A stretch of 40,011 bases of DNA from UBA9988 sp964574105 (GCA_964574105.1 CAZNKH010000002.1:1-40011); one strand, 5' to 3'; positions 23,300-31,417 are shown, counted from the stretch's first letter. Translations and numbers: made by a program. The notes: generated by a model not told the origin, from the letters alone.

Positions 23300-23518
23300 A
23301 TGGAAGAAGATGGCAACAAAGGGGCCACCGTGCTTGGCACTGTCTTAGAGGCACTGCCGAATACTATTTTTCGTGTCACACTCGACGGTGACAAGGAAGT
23401 GCTCGCGTACCTGGCCGGACGAATGCGAATCAATCGCATCAGAGTTCTTGTCGGCGATCGTGTTGAAGTACTTCTTGACCAATACGGCGAGAAGGGACGC
23501 ATCATCAGGAGACTGTAG
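23300..23518 (+). CDS. infA: Translation initiation factor IF-1
   Basis: 72 residues, the normal length, an OB-fold protein occupying the A site of the small subunit during initiation. Family signatures are GTVLEALPNTIFRVTLDG, HLAGRMR-equivalent AYLAGRMRIN, and VGDRVEV followed by KGRIIRRL. The ATG at 23300 fits the family; two in-frame TTG codons at 23294 and 23297 are alternatives. It heads a compact cluster ending with rpsI. Unlike classical operons, no secY, adk or map precedes it; the neighbour upstream is the baseplate-J-like gene. Confidence 0.95.
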   Translation: MEEDGNKGATVLGTVLEALPNTIFRVTLDGDKEVLAYLAGRMRINRIRVLVGDRVEVLLDQYGEKGRIIRRL

Positions 23519-23545
23519 AAGTCAGAAATTGTAAGAAATTATTTT

Positions 23546-23662
23546 ATGAATGTACGGTCATCGGTAAAACCACGATGCAGTAAATGTAAGACAATACGGC
23601 GCAAGGGTAGGCTGTATGTCATTTGCAGTGCAAAGCCGAGCCATAAGCAAAAACAAGGATAA
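23546..23662 (+). CDS. rpmJ: 50S ribosomal protein L36
   Basis: A 38-residue gene, too short for routine ORF lists. The translation begins NVRSSVKPRCSKCKTIRRKG and continues LYVICSAKPSHKQKQG, the typical L36 pattern. The zinc ligands are present as C11, C14, C27 and H32. It sits between infA and rpsM, the position found in most bacteria, and its stop is 2 bases before the rpsM ATG. Confidence 0.95.
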   Translation: MNVRSSVKPRCSKCKTIRRKGRLYVICSAKPSHKQKQG

Positions 23663-23664
23663 GT

Positions 23665-24048
23665 ATGCGTATCGCAGGAATCACCATCCCAGACGGGAAG
23701 CGCTTAGAAATTGCCTTGACAACGATCTATGGTATCGGTCGTCCTTTGGCTCACACAATTCTTGACTCTGCAAAAGTTCCTCACGGAAAAAAGTCGCAGG
23801 AGCTTTCTGCAGAAGAAGAACAGCGCATCAGAAAAGCGATTGAGGGTACACTGAAGATCGAAGGCGATCTCAAGCGCGAAATCTCTGCACATATTCGCCG
23901 ATTGAAGGATATTCGCTCATATCGTGGTTCACGACACGCTCGTGGTCTCCCCGCGCGTGGGCAACGGACAAAGACGAATTCACGCACGGTACGCGGTAAT
24001 GTGAGAAAGACGATGGGCTCTGGTCGCAAGAAGCTTGAGAAGAAGTAG
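23665..24048 (+). CDS. rpsM: 30S ribosomal protein S13
   Basis: 127 residues, normal length. It contacts the head of the small subunit and the 50S bridge. Family stretches are RIAGITIPDGKRLEIALTTIYGIG (helix-two-turn-helix region in the middle) and the basic C-terminal RSYRGSRHARGLPARGQRTK with TNSRTVRG. The start fits the universal N-terminus (RIAGI). Part of the order infA-rpmJ-rpsM-rpsK-rpsD-rpoA-rplQ. Confidence 0.97.
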   Translation: MRIAGITIPDGKRLEIALTTIYGIGRPLAHTILDSAKVPHGKKSQELSAEEEQRIRKAIEGTLKIEGDLKREISAHIRRLKDIRSYRGSRHARGLPARGQRTKTNSRTVRGNVRKTMGSGRKKLEKK

Positions 24049-24079
24049 AAGTAGTTCAACGAGCTCGCTATACATAATT

Positions 24080-24511
24080 ATGGGAAAGAAACGCATTGTA
24101 AAAAAAGGAAGTGAAGGAGATCAGAGCGCAAAATCACGCGCAACTGCTAAATTGCCTCGTCGCAAGCTTGAGCACGGCATCTTGAGTATTGAAGCAACCT
24201 ACAACAACACCAAGGTGGTGCTCTGTGATGGCAAGGGGAATCCGATTGTCTGGTCTTCATCCGGAAGTCTGGGATTTAAGGGGGCTAAGAAAGGGACCCC
24301 ATTTGCCGCCGCAAAGGTAGGAGAGCTCCTCGCAGAGAAAGGAGAATCTATGGGGCTCAAGGAGATAGATGTGAAGATCAAAGGCGTCGGATCGGGACGC
24401 GAGTCTGCGATGCGCGCGTTTGCATCTCGTGGGTTTACCATTAATTCAATTACGGATACCACTCCGGTTCCACACAACGGACCGCGAGCGGAAAAGCCGC
24501 GAAGAGTATAA
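24080..24511 (+). CDS. rpsK: 30S ribosomal protein S11
   Basis: 143 residues. It binds 16S rRNA in the platform. Family stretches: HGILSIEATYNNTKVVLCDG, GSLGFKGAKKGTPFAAAKV, VKIKGVGSGRESAMRAF, and the C-terminal ITDTTPVPHNGPRAEKPRRV. The ATG at 24080 gives the usual basic N-terminus; the frame upstream to 24035 is an artefact overlapping the end of rpsM. It is separated from rpsD by only 3 bases. Confidence 0.97.
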   Translation: MGKKRIVKKGSEGDQSAKSRATAKLPRRKLEHGILSIEATYNNTKVVLCDGKGNPIVWSSSGSLGFKGAKKGTPFAAAKVGELLAEKGESMGLKEIDVKIKGVGSGRESAMRAFASRGFTINSITDTTPVPHNGPRAEKPRRV

Positions 24512-24514
24512 CAT

Positions 24515-25126
24515 ATGAAGATTGGACCACAGTACAAAATTAGCCGCATGGTCGGCGACCGCATCTTCCCCAAGTGTCAAACAACCAAGTTTGCTATTTC
24601 TGGCACCAAGCGCCGTAGTACCAAGCGACCTCCGCGGCCAAAGACAGAGTACGGTCTCCAGCTCTTAGAAAAGCAGAAGGCGCGTTTCTCATATTGTATG
24701 ACTGAACGACAATTTTCTCGCTATGTAAAAGAATCTCAGCTTGCAGGTAAAGAGAACCCATCGCTCTATCTCTACCAAAAACTTGAGTCTCGTCTAGACA
24801 ATGTGCTCTTCCGCATGGGATTAGTACCTTCACGACTCTTTGCTCGCCAAGTGGTAGCACATGGCCACATTCAGGTGAACGGTCGCCGTATGAGTATCCC
24901 CTCATACCAGGTACGACAAGGAGATATGATTAGTGTCCGTGGCGGGAGTAAAATGAATGGTATTTTTAAGAATATTGAAGAGCGAAATAAGGGATATGTT
25001 CTCCCTGAGTGGCTCTCTGTTGATTTTGCAAAGTTGGAAGGAGCGGTACTGGGAATACCGGGAGCCGGGCATGCAGAAGCAAATATCAACTTTGGAACCA
25101 TTATTGAGTTTTATAGTCGCGTTTAA
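24515..25126 (+). CDS. rpsD: 30S ribosomal protein S4
   Basis: 203 residues, normal length, a primary 16S rRNA-binding assembly protein. The S4 RNA-binding domain is at about 90-155 (LESRLDNVLFRMGLVPSRLF, ARQVVAHGHIQVNGRRMSIP). The N-terminal domain and the C-terminal end (GTIIEFYSRV) are as in bacterial S4. The zinc-type cysteine knuckle of some S4 proteins is not seen. Confidence 0.97.
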   Translation: MKIGPQYKISRMVGDRIFPKCQTTKFAISGTKRRSTKRPPRPKTEYGLQLLEKQKARFSYCMTERQFSRYVKESQLAGKENPSLYLYQKLESRLDNVLFRMGLVPSRLFARQVVAHGHIQVNGRRMSIPSYQVRQGDMISVRGGSKMNGIFKNIEERNKGYVLPEWLSVDFAKLEGAVLGIPGAGHAEANINFGTIIEFYSRV

Positions 25127-25151
25127 ATCTTACTAGCGTAATTATTTCACT

Positions 25152-26108
25152 ATGGCAGACTTCACCATCATCATGCCGTCAAAGCCGAGAGTCATCCGTG
25201 AGGAGGACAACTCTGGTGTGTATGAAATAGAGGGCTTATACCCGGGCTATGGGCACACACTCGGAAATTCTTTGCGTCGCATTGTACTCTCGTCACTTCC
25301 CGGTGCCGCGGTTACCTCGATAAAAATTGACGGGGTAAGTCATGAGTTTTCAACAATCCCTGGCGTGAAAGAGGATGTGATTGCGATTATCCTTAATGTG
25401 AAAAAGCTTCGCCTCAAGCCCTCTACTGATGAGATGCAGACCATAACACTTTCTGCCAAAGGCGTGCGTACCGTGACCGCTGCTGATTTAAGAGTTCCTG
25501 GACAAGTGACAGTAATGAACCCCGACCAAGTGATTGCCACACTGACAGAAAAAAATTCTGAGCTCTCTATGGAGCTCTCGCTTGAGCGTGGTATTGGATA
25601 TGTGCCAAAGGAGGTGCTCCATCGCGAGAAGGTGGAGGTAGGTACTATCGCCTTAGACGCCGTCTTTACTCCTATCCGTAAAGTGCACTACGAGGTTGAA
25701 AATATGCGCGTAGGGAATCGCACTGACTATAACCGACTCAAGCTTGCTATTGAAACAGATGGCATCATTACTCCGCGTGAGGCTCTCGAGCGCTCAATTG
25801 AGACCATGATCCTTCAGCTGAAGGCTATCATCGGCTTTGAAGATCGTGAGGTCTACGATAAAGTTGCGCGAGAGATGAATGATGAGATATCTCCCTCTTC
25901 TGCTATCACTGATCCTGCTAAAGTAAAGATCGAGGATCTTAATTTCTCTGTTCGTACCCAAAAGGCTTTGGCCTCCATTGATGTCCGTACGATTGCTGGA
26001 CTCTCAAAGAAGAAAGAAGAAGATCTCTTGGAGATCTCTGGATTAGGGAAGAAGGGATTAGAAGAAATTAAGACAGTGTTGGAGCACTATGGGCTCGCGT
26101 TAAAATAG
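25152..26108 (+). CDS. rpoA: DNA-directed RNA polymerase subunit alpha
   Basis: 318 residues, normal length. The N-terminal assembly domain has YPGYGHTLGNSLRRIVLSSLPGAAVTSIKIDGV and HEFSTIPGVKEDV, plus the EVENMRVGNRTDYNRLKLAIETDG stretch. The C-terminal promoter-contact domain starts at about residue 250 (IEDLNFSVRTQKAL, GLSKKKEEDLLEISGLGKKGLEEIKTVL), containing the residues that bind UP elements and activators. It lies 25 bases after rpsD and 9 before rplQ, the usual order. Confidence 0.98.
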   Translation: MADFTIIMPSKPRVIREEDNSGVYEIEGLYPGYGHTLGNSLRRIVLSSLPGAAVTSIKIDGVSHEFSTIPGVKEDVIAIILNVKKLRLKPSTDEMQTITLSAKGVRTVTAADLRVPGQVTVMNPDQVIATLTEKNSELSMELSLERGIGYVPKEVLHREKVEVGTIALDAVFTPIRKVHYEVENMRVGNRTDYNRLKLAIETDGIITPREALERSIETMILQLKAIIGFEDREVYDKVAREMNDEISPSSAITDPAKVKIEDLNFSVRTQKALASIDVRTIAGLSKKKEEDLLEISGLGKKGLEEIKTVLEHYGLALK

Positions 26109-26117
26109 GTACACGAT

Positions 26118-26468
26118 ATGCGACATCACGATACAAAACGGAAGTTTGGCAGAAAACGCAAAGAGCGGGTTGCTTTCCTGCGATCACTCTTGCGTAATAT
26201 GATTAACGAGGGTCGTATGACCACAACGCTTGCTCGTGCGAAAGAGTTGCGCCCGTTGATTGAGAAGCTGGTGACCTTGGGGAAGCGAGAAACACTAGCG
26301 TCTCGACGCGTGCTCATCTCCCGTTTGGGACGGACGACCGAGGCCAAGAAACTTGCCGAAGAGATTAGTCCCAAGTATAAAGAGAGACATGGTGGCTATA
26401 CCCGTATCGTAAAGTTACCTCTACGGGCAGGGGATGCGAGTGAGATGGCACTGATTGAATTTATATAA
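26118..26468 (+). CDS. rplQ: 50S ribosomal protein L17
   Basis: 116 residues, normal length. Family stretches: the basic start KRKFGRKRKERVAFLRSLLR, NMINEGRMTTTLARAKELRPLIEKLVTLGKR, and the end KYKERHGGYTRIVKLPLRAGDASEMALIEFI. It is followed after a single base by rplM. Confidence 0.97.
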   Translation: MRHHDTKRKFGRKRKERVAFLRSLLRNMINEGRMTTTLARAKELRPLIEKLVTLGKRETLASRRVLISRLGRTTEAKKLAEEISPKYKERHGGYTRIVKLPLRAGDASEMALIEFI

Positions 26469-26469
26469 T

Positions 26470-26814
26470 ATGCAACACAGTATTGATGCAACAGGAAGAA
26501 CCTTAGGCCGCGTCGCAAGCGATGTTGCCGTGCTTCTGCGTGGAAAGAGCCATCCCAGCTTTGAGCGGCACCTCATGCCCACTGATACGGTGACGGTAAC
26601 AAATGCGGGGAAACTTAAGATCACTGAACAGCGTGCAAAAGGAACGACTTACCGTCGGCATTCTCACTTCCCTGGCGGAGAGAAGAAAGAGACCCTTGCG
26701 CAGTTACGCAACAGAAAGGGAGTCAGTGAATTATTACGGAAGGCGGTATGGGGGATGCTTCCTCATAATCGCCTGCGCTCCAGTATGATGAATAACCTTA
26801 CGATTAAAGAGTAG
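26470..26814 (+). CDS. rplM: 50S ribosomal protein L13, short form
   Basis: 114 residues, against about 142 in E. coli. The core is clear (IDATGRTLGRVASDVAVLLRG, TVTVTNAGKLKITEQRAKGT, VWGMLPHNRLRSSMMNNLTI). The N-terminal lead-in is short and the C-terminal tail after the KLKVY-like strand is absent. Start ATG 26470 is 1 base after the rplQ stop; the upstream ATG at 26455 overlaps rplQ and is unlikely. It is paired with rpsI as in nearly all bacteria. Confidence 0.94.
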   Translation: MQHSIDATGRTLGRVASDVAVLLRGKSHPSFERHLMPTDTVTVTNAGKLKITEQRAKGTTYRRHSHFPGGEKKETLAQLRNRKGVSELLRKAVWGMLPHNRLRSSMMNNLTIKE

Positions 26815-26817
26815 TGT

Positions 26818-27228
26818 ATGACAGAGAAAGCAAATAAAACAGGATATACGGAGGGAATAGGTCGCAGAAAAACGAGCATTGCTCGTGTGCGCATCACTCC
26901 CGGCGCGAAGGTTGCTTTTGAAGTGAATGAACATCCCGTAGATGAGTACTTTAAGACAGATATGCTTCGTATGATTGTGCGGCGTCCGCTCTCTGCTGAA
27001 GGAGTGGCAAATAAGTATCACATCACCGTTCATGTGTGTGGTGGAGGTATTCACTCGCAAAGTGAAGCGATCTCACTGGGTCTCGCTCGCGCGCTTGCCG
27101 CACGAGAAACACAACTCAGGACGATACTTAAGAAAGAGAAACTCTTGAGCTCTGATGCGCGTCAAAAAGAGCGTCGCAAATTTGGCCTCAAAAAAGCCCG
27201 TAAGTCCCCGCAATGGAGTAAACGCTAA
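26818..27228 (+). CDS. rpsI: 30S ribosomal protein S9
   Basis: 136 residues, normal length. Its C-terminal tail reaches the P-site tRNA. Family stretches: EGIGRRKTSIARVRITPG, a central GGGIHSQSEAISLGLARALA, and the end DARQKERRKFGLKKARKSPQWSKR. Last gene of the ribosomal run; small inverted repeats follow (27233-27248, CTCAG/CTGAG). Confidence 0.97.
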   Translation: MTEKANKTGYTEGIGRRKTSIARVRITPGAKVAFEVNEHPVDEYFKTDMLRMIVRRPLSAEGVANKYHITVHVCGGGIHSQSEAISLGLARALAARETQLRTILKKEKLLSSDARQKERRKFGLKKARKSPQWSKR

Positions 27229-27283
27229 TTGCTCAGCGCTTACTGAGGCGGATTAAACGATGGTTATAAGGAAAAGATCCCCA

Positions 27284-27299
27284 CTCACTATCCAGTGAG
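27284..27299 (+). terminator. Weak hairpin after the ribosomal operon
   Basis: CTCACT, loop ATCC, AGTGAG, followed by GAGCCTTGTCTTATT with no solid T run. It may end the operon inefficiently; it touches the -35 box of the next promoter. Confidence 0.35.
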
Positions 27300-27304
27300 G
27301 AGCC

Positions 27305-27333
27305 TTGTCTTATTATGCTGGATGTGCTATAAT
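27305..27333 (+). promoter_or_regulatory. Strong sigma-70-type promoter of the zinc-ribbon gene
   Basis: TTGTCT, 17-base spacer, perfect TATAAT. Transcription should start near 27340, giving a leader of about 35 bases with the Shine-Dalgarno AAAAAAGGAGG. Confidence 0.82.
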
Positions 27334-27374
27334 AGTAGGTAGCGTACAGATCTTAAAAAAGGAGGAACACAAGG

Positions 27375-27575
27375 ATGTTTCAAACTCAATGGTGTAGAGG
27401 TCTTGGAGGGGAGTGGCAAACAGGAGTCATCTGTGCCACCTGTGGCGCAGGGTATCCGGAAAATTTAGATGAAATTTTTATGGAAGGAAACAGACTCTTT
27501 TCTGGCTGTGACCACTGTGGACAGAAGACCGAGATTGACTGTCTTCCTCCGCATCAGCCAGCAGAAGTGAGATGA
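27375..27575 (+). CDS. Small zinc-ribbon protein of unknown function
   Basis: 66 residues with two CxxC knuckles, C20-C23 (ICATCGAGY) and C45-C48 (GCDHCGQK), spaced like a zinc ribbon. Two further cysteines (C7, C56) are isolated. No other domain fits in this length. It has everything needed to be expressed alone: a consensus promoter, a strong Shine-Dalgarno (GGAGG, 9 bases of spacing) and a terminator. The predicted fold suggests nucleic-acid or protein binding; I do not know the family. It separates the ribosomal operon from the chaperone operon. Confidence 0.8.
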   Translation: MFQTQWCRGLGGEWQTGVICATCGAGYPENLDEIFMEGNRLFSGCDHCGQKTEIDCLPPHQPAEVR

Positions 27576-27594
27576 TGGAAGTCTCACTTCCATC
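27564..27594 (+). promoter_or_regulatory. Two mutually exclusive hairpins at the end of the zinc-ribbon gene
   Basis: GAAGTGAGA (27564-27572) can pair with TCTCACTTC (27582-27590), or GATGGAAGT (27574-27582) with ACTTCCATC (27586-27594). Both stems have nine perfect pairs and share the second arm. The structure spans the stop codon (27573-27575). Confidence 0.5.
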
Positions 27595-27600
27595 ACAATG

Positions 27601-27628
27601 CCCTCTCGTGAGAGAGGGTATTTTTTTT
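27601..27628 (+). terminator. Intrinsic terminator of the zinc-ribbon gene
   Basis: CCCTCTC (27601-27607), loop GTGA, GAGAGGG (27612-27618), then TATTTTTTTT. Confidence 0.9.
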
Positions 27629-27720
27629 ACAGACAAACAAAGAAATAATATGATAAGATTTCCTCATGATCGTGAGAAGCTGTGATAACTTCGCGTGGGT
27701 ATAAACATACAGACGACAAC

Positions 27721-27750
27721 TTGACAGATGTGTTTTTAATAGCATATACT
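27721..27750 (+). promoter_or_regulatory. Promoter of the grpE-dnaK-dnaJ operon
   Basis: TTGACA, 18-base spacer, TATACT, ending 9 bases before the grpE ATG. No CIRCE inverted repeat is seen in 27600-27760, so HrcA-type control is not supported here. Confidence 0.75.
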
Positions 27751-27759
27751 ACCAGCCGC

Positions 27760-28341
27760 ATGAGTGGAAAACAAAAACGACAAAAAGAGGATGACATCAC
27801 GATAGAGACGGAGTTTGAGGACTCCGATGCCGCCGCATTCAAAGATCCTCAAGAAACGATTCTCACATTAAAAGAAAAGCTAAGACGCACAGAGGCAGAA
27901 CGGAAAGAGTACTTAGAAGGTTGGCAACGAATGAAGGCGGACCTTGCTAATTATAAAAAAGACGAGGATGCCCGGAATGACAAGGTGCGCGAGTACGCAA
28001 CGGAAGAACTTTTAAACGATCTCCTCGCAGTTGAAGAGAGTTTTCAAATGGCCTTCAGTAACCGCGAGAGCTGGGAGAGCGTTTCTAAAGAATGGCGCAT
28101 CGGTATAGAATACATCCATTCGCAGTTTATGAAGGTTCTCTCCGATTACGGTATCACGGTGATTGACCCACAAGAGAACGATACCTTTGATCCACTATTG
28201 CATGAAAGTGTTGGCGCAGCGCAGGTTACTGACCCTTCTCTTGAGGGGACGGTGCAGGGAGTACAGAAGCGAGGCTTCTTACTCCGCGAGCGGGTGCTTG
28301 CCCCGGCACGAGTGATACTTGGGTCGCTTATTACACAATAA
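27760..28341 (+). CDS. grpE: Nucleotide exchange factor GrpE
   Basis: 193 residues. It releases ADP from DnaK. A charged, flexible N-terminus is followed by a long coiled coil (LKEKLRRTEAERKEYLEGWQ, RMKADLANYKKDEDARN) and the four-helix/beta-wing part (FDPLLHESVGAAQVTD, VQKRGFLLRERVLAPARVIL). The ATG at 27760 is chosen because the longer frame from 27682 runs through the promoter. The transcript is predicted to start at about 27757, so the mRNA would be practically leaderless. dnaK follows after 10 bases. Confidence 0.94.
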   Translation: MSGKQKRQKEDDITIETEFEDSDAAAFKDPQETILTLKEKLRRTEAERKEYLEGWQRMKADLANYKKDEDARNDKVREYATEELLNDLLAVEESFQMAFSNRESWESVSKEWRIGIEYIHSQFMKVLSDYGITVIDPQENDTFDPLLHESVGAAQVTDPSLEGTVQGVQKRGFLLRERVLAPARVILGSLITQ

Positions 28342-28351
28342 TAAAAACACT

Positions 28352-30238
28352 ATGGCAAAAATAATCGGTATTGATCTCGGCACGACAAACTCCGCGATGG
28401 CGGTGGTTGAGGGTGGTGAGCCAAAGATTATTGAAAATGCAGAAGGTAACCGCACCACGCCATCTATTATTGCGCTCTCAAAAAATGGAGAACGACTCGT
28501 TGGACTCCTTGCAAAACGCCAGGCAGTTACCAATCCTAAAAATACTATTTACGGTATCAAGCGTTTGATGGGCCACCGATACGATGATGCTGAAGTAGTG
28601 AAAGATCGCGGTTCAGTACCTTTTGAAATTACCAAGTCAGACGGTGGAGGTGTTAAGGTGACTCTCGCTGAGAAGCATCATCGTCCAGAAGAAATCTCTG
28701 CAATGATTCTGCAAAAGCTGAAGAAGGATGCTGAAAGCAAGCTGGGAGAGAAGATTGACGAGGCTGTTATCACTGTCCCTGCTTACTTTGATGACTCGCA
28801 ACGTCAGGCTACCAAGGATGCCGGTGAGATTGCGGGCTTCACGGTGCGCCGCATTATTAATGAGCCAACCGCGGCCGCGCTCGCATACGGTTTTAATAAA
28901 AAAAAGAATGAAAAGATTGTTGTCTACGACTTTGGTGGAGGCACCTTTGATATTTCTGTCTTGGAGGTATCCGGCGACGACGAGCAGTCTATTGAAGTGA
29001 AGTCCACCGACGGTGATTCTCATATGGGAGGTGAAGACATAGACCACGACATCATTGACTACATCGCGTCGGAGTTCCAAAAGGAATCCGGTATTGATGT
29101 GCGCAAAGATGAGCTTGCACTCCAACGACTCAAGGAGGCAGCAGAGAAAGCCAAGCATGAGCTCTCTACTGCAACCGAAACCGAGATTAATATTCCCTTT
29201 GTCACATCTGATACAAACGGTCCTAAGCATCTCTTGCTTAAGATGAACCGTGCGACGCTTGAATCTATTGCAAAGAAATACATTGACCGCTCTATTGAAA
29301 TTAGTAAGCGAGCCGTGGATGCTTCGGGGCTCAAGTTTAGTGATATTGATGAGGTGATTCTTGTAGGAGGTCAAACGCGTATGCCTGCAGTACAAGACGC
29401 AGTTAAGACCCTCTTCGGTAAGGAGCCTAATCGTTCCATCAACCCGGACGAGGTGGTCGCCATTGGTGCCGCCATTCAAGGAGGTATCTTCCAAGGTGAT
29501 GTGAAAGATGTACTTCTCTTGGATGTTACTCCACTCTCGCTTGGTATTGAGACTCTGGGGAGTGTTTCTACAAAGGTGATAGAAAAAAATACCACCGTGC
29601 CCGTTTCTCGTTCGCAGATCTTTTCTACTGCGGCAGATAATCAGACGAGCGTAGAGATCCATGTGCTTCAAGGTGAGCGAGAGATGGCGAGTGATAACAA
29701 AACCCTCGGACGCTTTATTCTAGATGGTATCCCACCGTCACCACGTGGCATCCCGCAAGTAGAAGTGACCTTTGATATTGATGCAAACGGTATCCTCAAA
29801 GTCTCTGCGAAGGAGAAGACGACGGGCAAAGAGCAATCAATTCGTATTGAGGCGAAATCGTCACTCTCTAAAGATGATATAGAAAAGATGAAGAAGGATG
29901 CCGAGCTGCATGCGGCTGAGGATAAGGAGAAGCGTGAGCTAGTGGATCTCCTCAACCAAGCAGATTCGCTTGCTTACTCAGCAGAGAAAGCCTTAAAGGA
30001 TGCAGAGGGTAAGATTCCTGATGAGCTGAAGAAGAGTGTTGAAGAAAAAATAGCTGCACTCAAGGAATTAAAGGATGGTAATGATAAAGCGGCAATCAAA
30101 ACTGCGAGCGACGCACTCTCTAGTGAGATGATGAAAATTGGCGAGGCAATGAGCAAAGCGGCTCCAAGCACTCCTCCAGACAATGAGCCACCACAAGAGA
30201 ATCCCGAGGGGCCAATCCGTGATGCGGATGTAAAATAA
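28352..30238 (+). CDS. dnaK: Molecular chaperone DnaK (Hsp70)
   Basis: 628 residues, normal length. The ATPase domain has GIDLGTTNSAMAVVEGG, VYDFGGGTFDISVLEV, and the VGGQTRMPAVQ motif. The substrate-binding domain begins at about VLLLDVTPLSLGIETLG; the helical lid follows and the tail is short and acidic/proline-rich (PPDNEPPQENPEGPI). The tail lacks the common EEVDK-like end. Start ATG 28352 matches the universal N-terminus (AKIIGIDLGTTNS); the upstream frame overlapping grpE is not needed. Confidence 0.98.
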   Translation: MAKIIGIDLGTTNSAMAVVEGGEPKIIENAEGNRTTPSIIALSKNGERLVGLLAKRQAVTNPKNTIYGIKRLMGHRYDDAEVVKDRGSVPFEITKSDGGGVKVTLAEKHHRPEEISAMILQKLKKDAESKLGEKIDEAVITVPAYFDDSQRQATKDAGEIAGFTVRRIINEPTAAALAYGFNKKKNEKIVVYDFGGGTFDISVLEVSGDDEQSIEVKSTDGDSHMGGEDIDHDIIDYIASEFQKESGIDVRKDELALQRLKEAAEKAKHELSTATETEINIPFVTSDTNGPKHLLLKMNRATLESIAKKYIDRSIEISKRAVDASGLKFSDIDEVILVGGQTRMPAVQDAVKTLFGKEPNRSINPDEVVAIGAAIQGGIFQGDVKDVLLLDVTPLSLGIETLGSVSTKVIEKNTTVPVSRSQIFSTAADNQTSVEIHVLQGEREMASDNKTLGRFILDGIPPSPRGIPQVEVTFDIDANGILKVSAKEKTTGKEQSIRIEAKSSLSKDDIEKMKKDAELHAAEDKEKRELVDLLNQADSLAYSAEKALKDAEGKIPDELKKSVEEKIAALKELKDGNDKAAIKTASDALSSEMMKIGEAMSKAAPSTPPDNEPPQENPEGPIRDADVK

Positions 30239-30243
30239 ACCTT

Positions 30244-31302
30244 ATGGCAACCAACAAAAAAGATTATTACGAAATACTTGGTGTTAGTAAGAATGCTTCA
30301 AAAGAGGATATTAAAAAAGCCTTCCATAAACTTGCACATAAGTATCACCCAGATAAGAAGGGAGGAGACGAAGCAAAGTTTAAGGAGCTAAATGAGGCTT
30401 ACCACATTCTCTCTGACGACAAACGCCGTGCCGAGTATGATACCTATGGTTCTACCTTCCAAGGTAATGGAGGCGGTTTTGATGGCTTCCAAGGTTTTGA
30501 CTTCAGTAATTTTTCTGGTGGTGTAGATTTAGGAGATCTCTTTAGCGATTTATTTTCTGGCGCTTCATATGGAGGGCGTCGTCGCGGACGCGACATCTCT
30601 GTTGATATTCAGATCACATTCGCAGAGTCTATCTTTGGCGTACAACGCACTGTCCTCATCTCAAAAGTTGGGTCATGCGACACTTGTAGTGGGAGCGGTG
30701 CGCAGGCAGGGAGTAGCGAGGTTGAGTGTAAGACTTGTGGTGGCAAAGGACGTATCCATGAGACCAAGCGTTCCTTCCTCGGTTCTTTTAGTTCCGTGCG
30801 CGAGTGCACGATCTGTAATGGATCTGGTAAGGTACCAACACACCCTTGTGAGACCTGTAGTGGTCATGGTGTGCTCAAGAAGACAGAGGAGGTATCTGTC
30901 AGTATCCCACATGGGATTCAGAATGGTGAGATGATACGGCTCTCTGGGAGAGGTGAATCAGTTGCGAAAGGTCTCTCTGGCGACCTCTATATCAAAGTGC
31001 ATGTGGAGCGACATCCGCAATTTCGTCGCGAGGGCAATCATATCTTGATGGATTTGGATGTAAAACTTTCCGATGCTCTTCTTGGTGCTGACTATCGCGT
31101 CCACACCTTAGATGGAGAAGTGACGGTTGTCATTCCCTCTGGTGTTTCGTATGGGGAAATGTTACGCATCCGTAATAAGGGAGTTCCCTACACATCGGGT
31201 AAACGAGGAGATCTCTTGATTCGTATTATTATTCGTACACCACAAAAACTTTCTAAAAAGGCAAAAGAACTTGTTGAGAAGCTTCGTGAGGAGGGGATAT
31301 AG
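30244..31302 (+). CDS. dnaJ: Co-chaperone DnaJ (Hsp40)
   Basis: 352 residues, full-length type. J domain with HPD in HKYHPDKKGG near residue 35, a Gly/Phe-rich region (GNGGGFDGFQGFDFSNFSGG), and four zinc repeats: CDTCSGSG, CKTCGGKG, CTICNGSG, CETCSGHG. The two beta-barrel substrate domains follow (IRLSGRGES, RIRNKGVPY). It stimulates DnaK ATP hydrolysis. It begins 5 bases after dnaK, completing the operon grpE-dnaK-dnaJ. The 115 bases after it hold no clear terminator. Confidence 0.97.
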   Translation: MATNKKDYYEILGVSKNASKEDIKKAFHKLAHKYHPDKKGGDEAKFKELNEAYHILSDDKRRAEYDTYGSTFQGNGGGFDGFQGFDFSNFSGGVDLGDLFSDLFSGASYGGRRRGRDISVDIQITFAESIFGVQRTVLISKVGSCDTCSGSGAQAGSSEVECKTCGGKGRIHETKRSFLGSFSSVRECTICNGSGKVPTHPCETCSGHGVLKKTEEVSVSIPHGIQNGEMIRLSGRGESVAKGLSGDLYIKVHVERHPQFRREGNHILMDLDVKLSDALLGADYRVHTLDGEVTVVIPSGVSYGEMLRIRNKGVPYTSGKRGDLLIRIIIRTPQKLSKKAKELVEKLREEGI

Positions 31303-31382
31303 ACAAGGAGTCCGGTGTATATCTCCTAGTATTTCTTTCACAGTAGCTCTCTAGTCCGACAAGAAGTCATGCTGGGAATTTT

Positions 31383-31411
31383 TTTACTTCCCTTTCGCCG
31401 GGTGCTATGAT
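31383..31411 (+). promoter_or_regulatory. Promoter of trpS-aspS
   Basis: TTTACT, 17-base spacer, TATGAT with an extended TGC before it, ending 6 bases before the trpS ATG. Confidence 0.65.
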
Positions 31412-31417
31412 ACGCCT

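Noticed and set aside
27600..27760. CIRCE element controlling grpE-dnaK-dnaJ
   Set aside because: No TTAGCACTC-N9-GAGTGCTAA-like inverted repeat is present.
28637..29671. 344-codon open frame on the strand opposite dnaK
   Set aside because: It lies wholly inside dnaK, has no recognisable domain or ribosome site, and long antisense frames over dnaK are a known codon-usage artefact.
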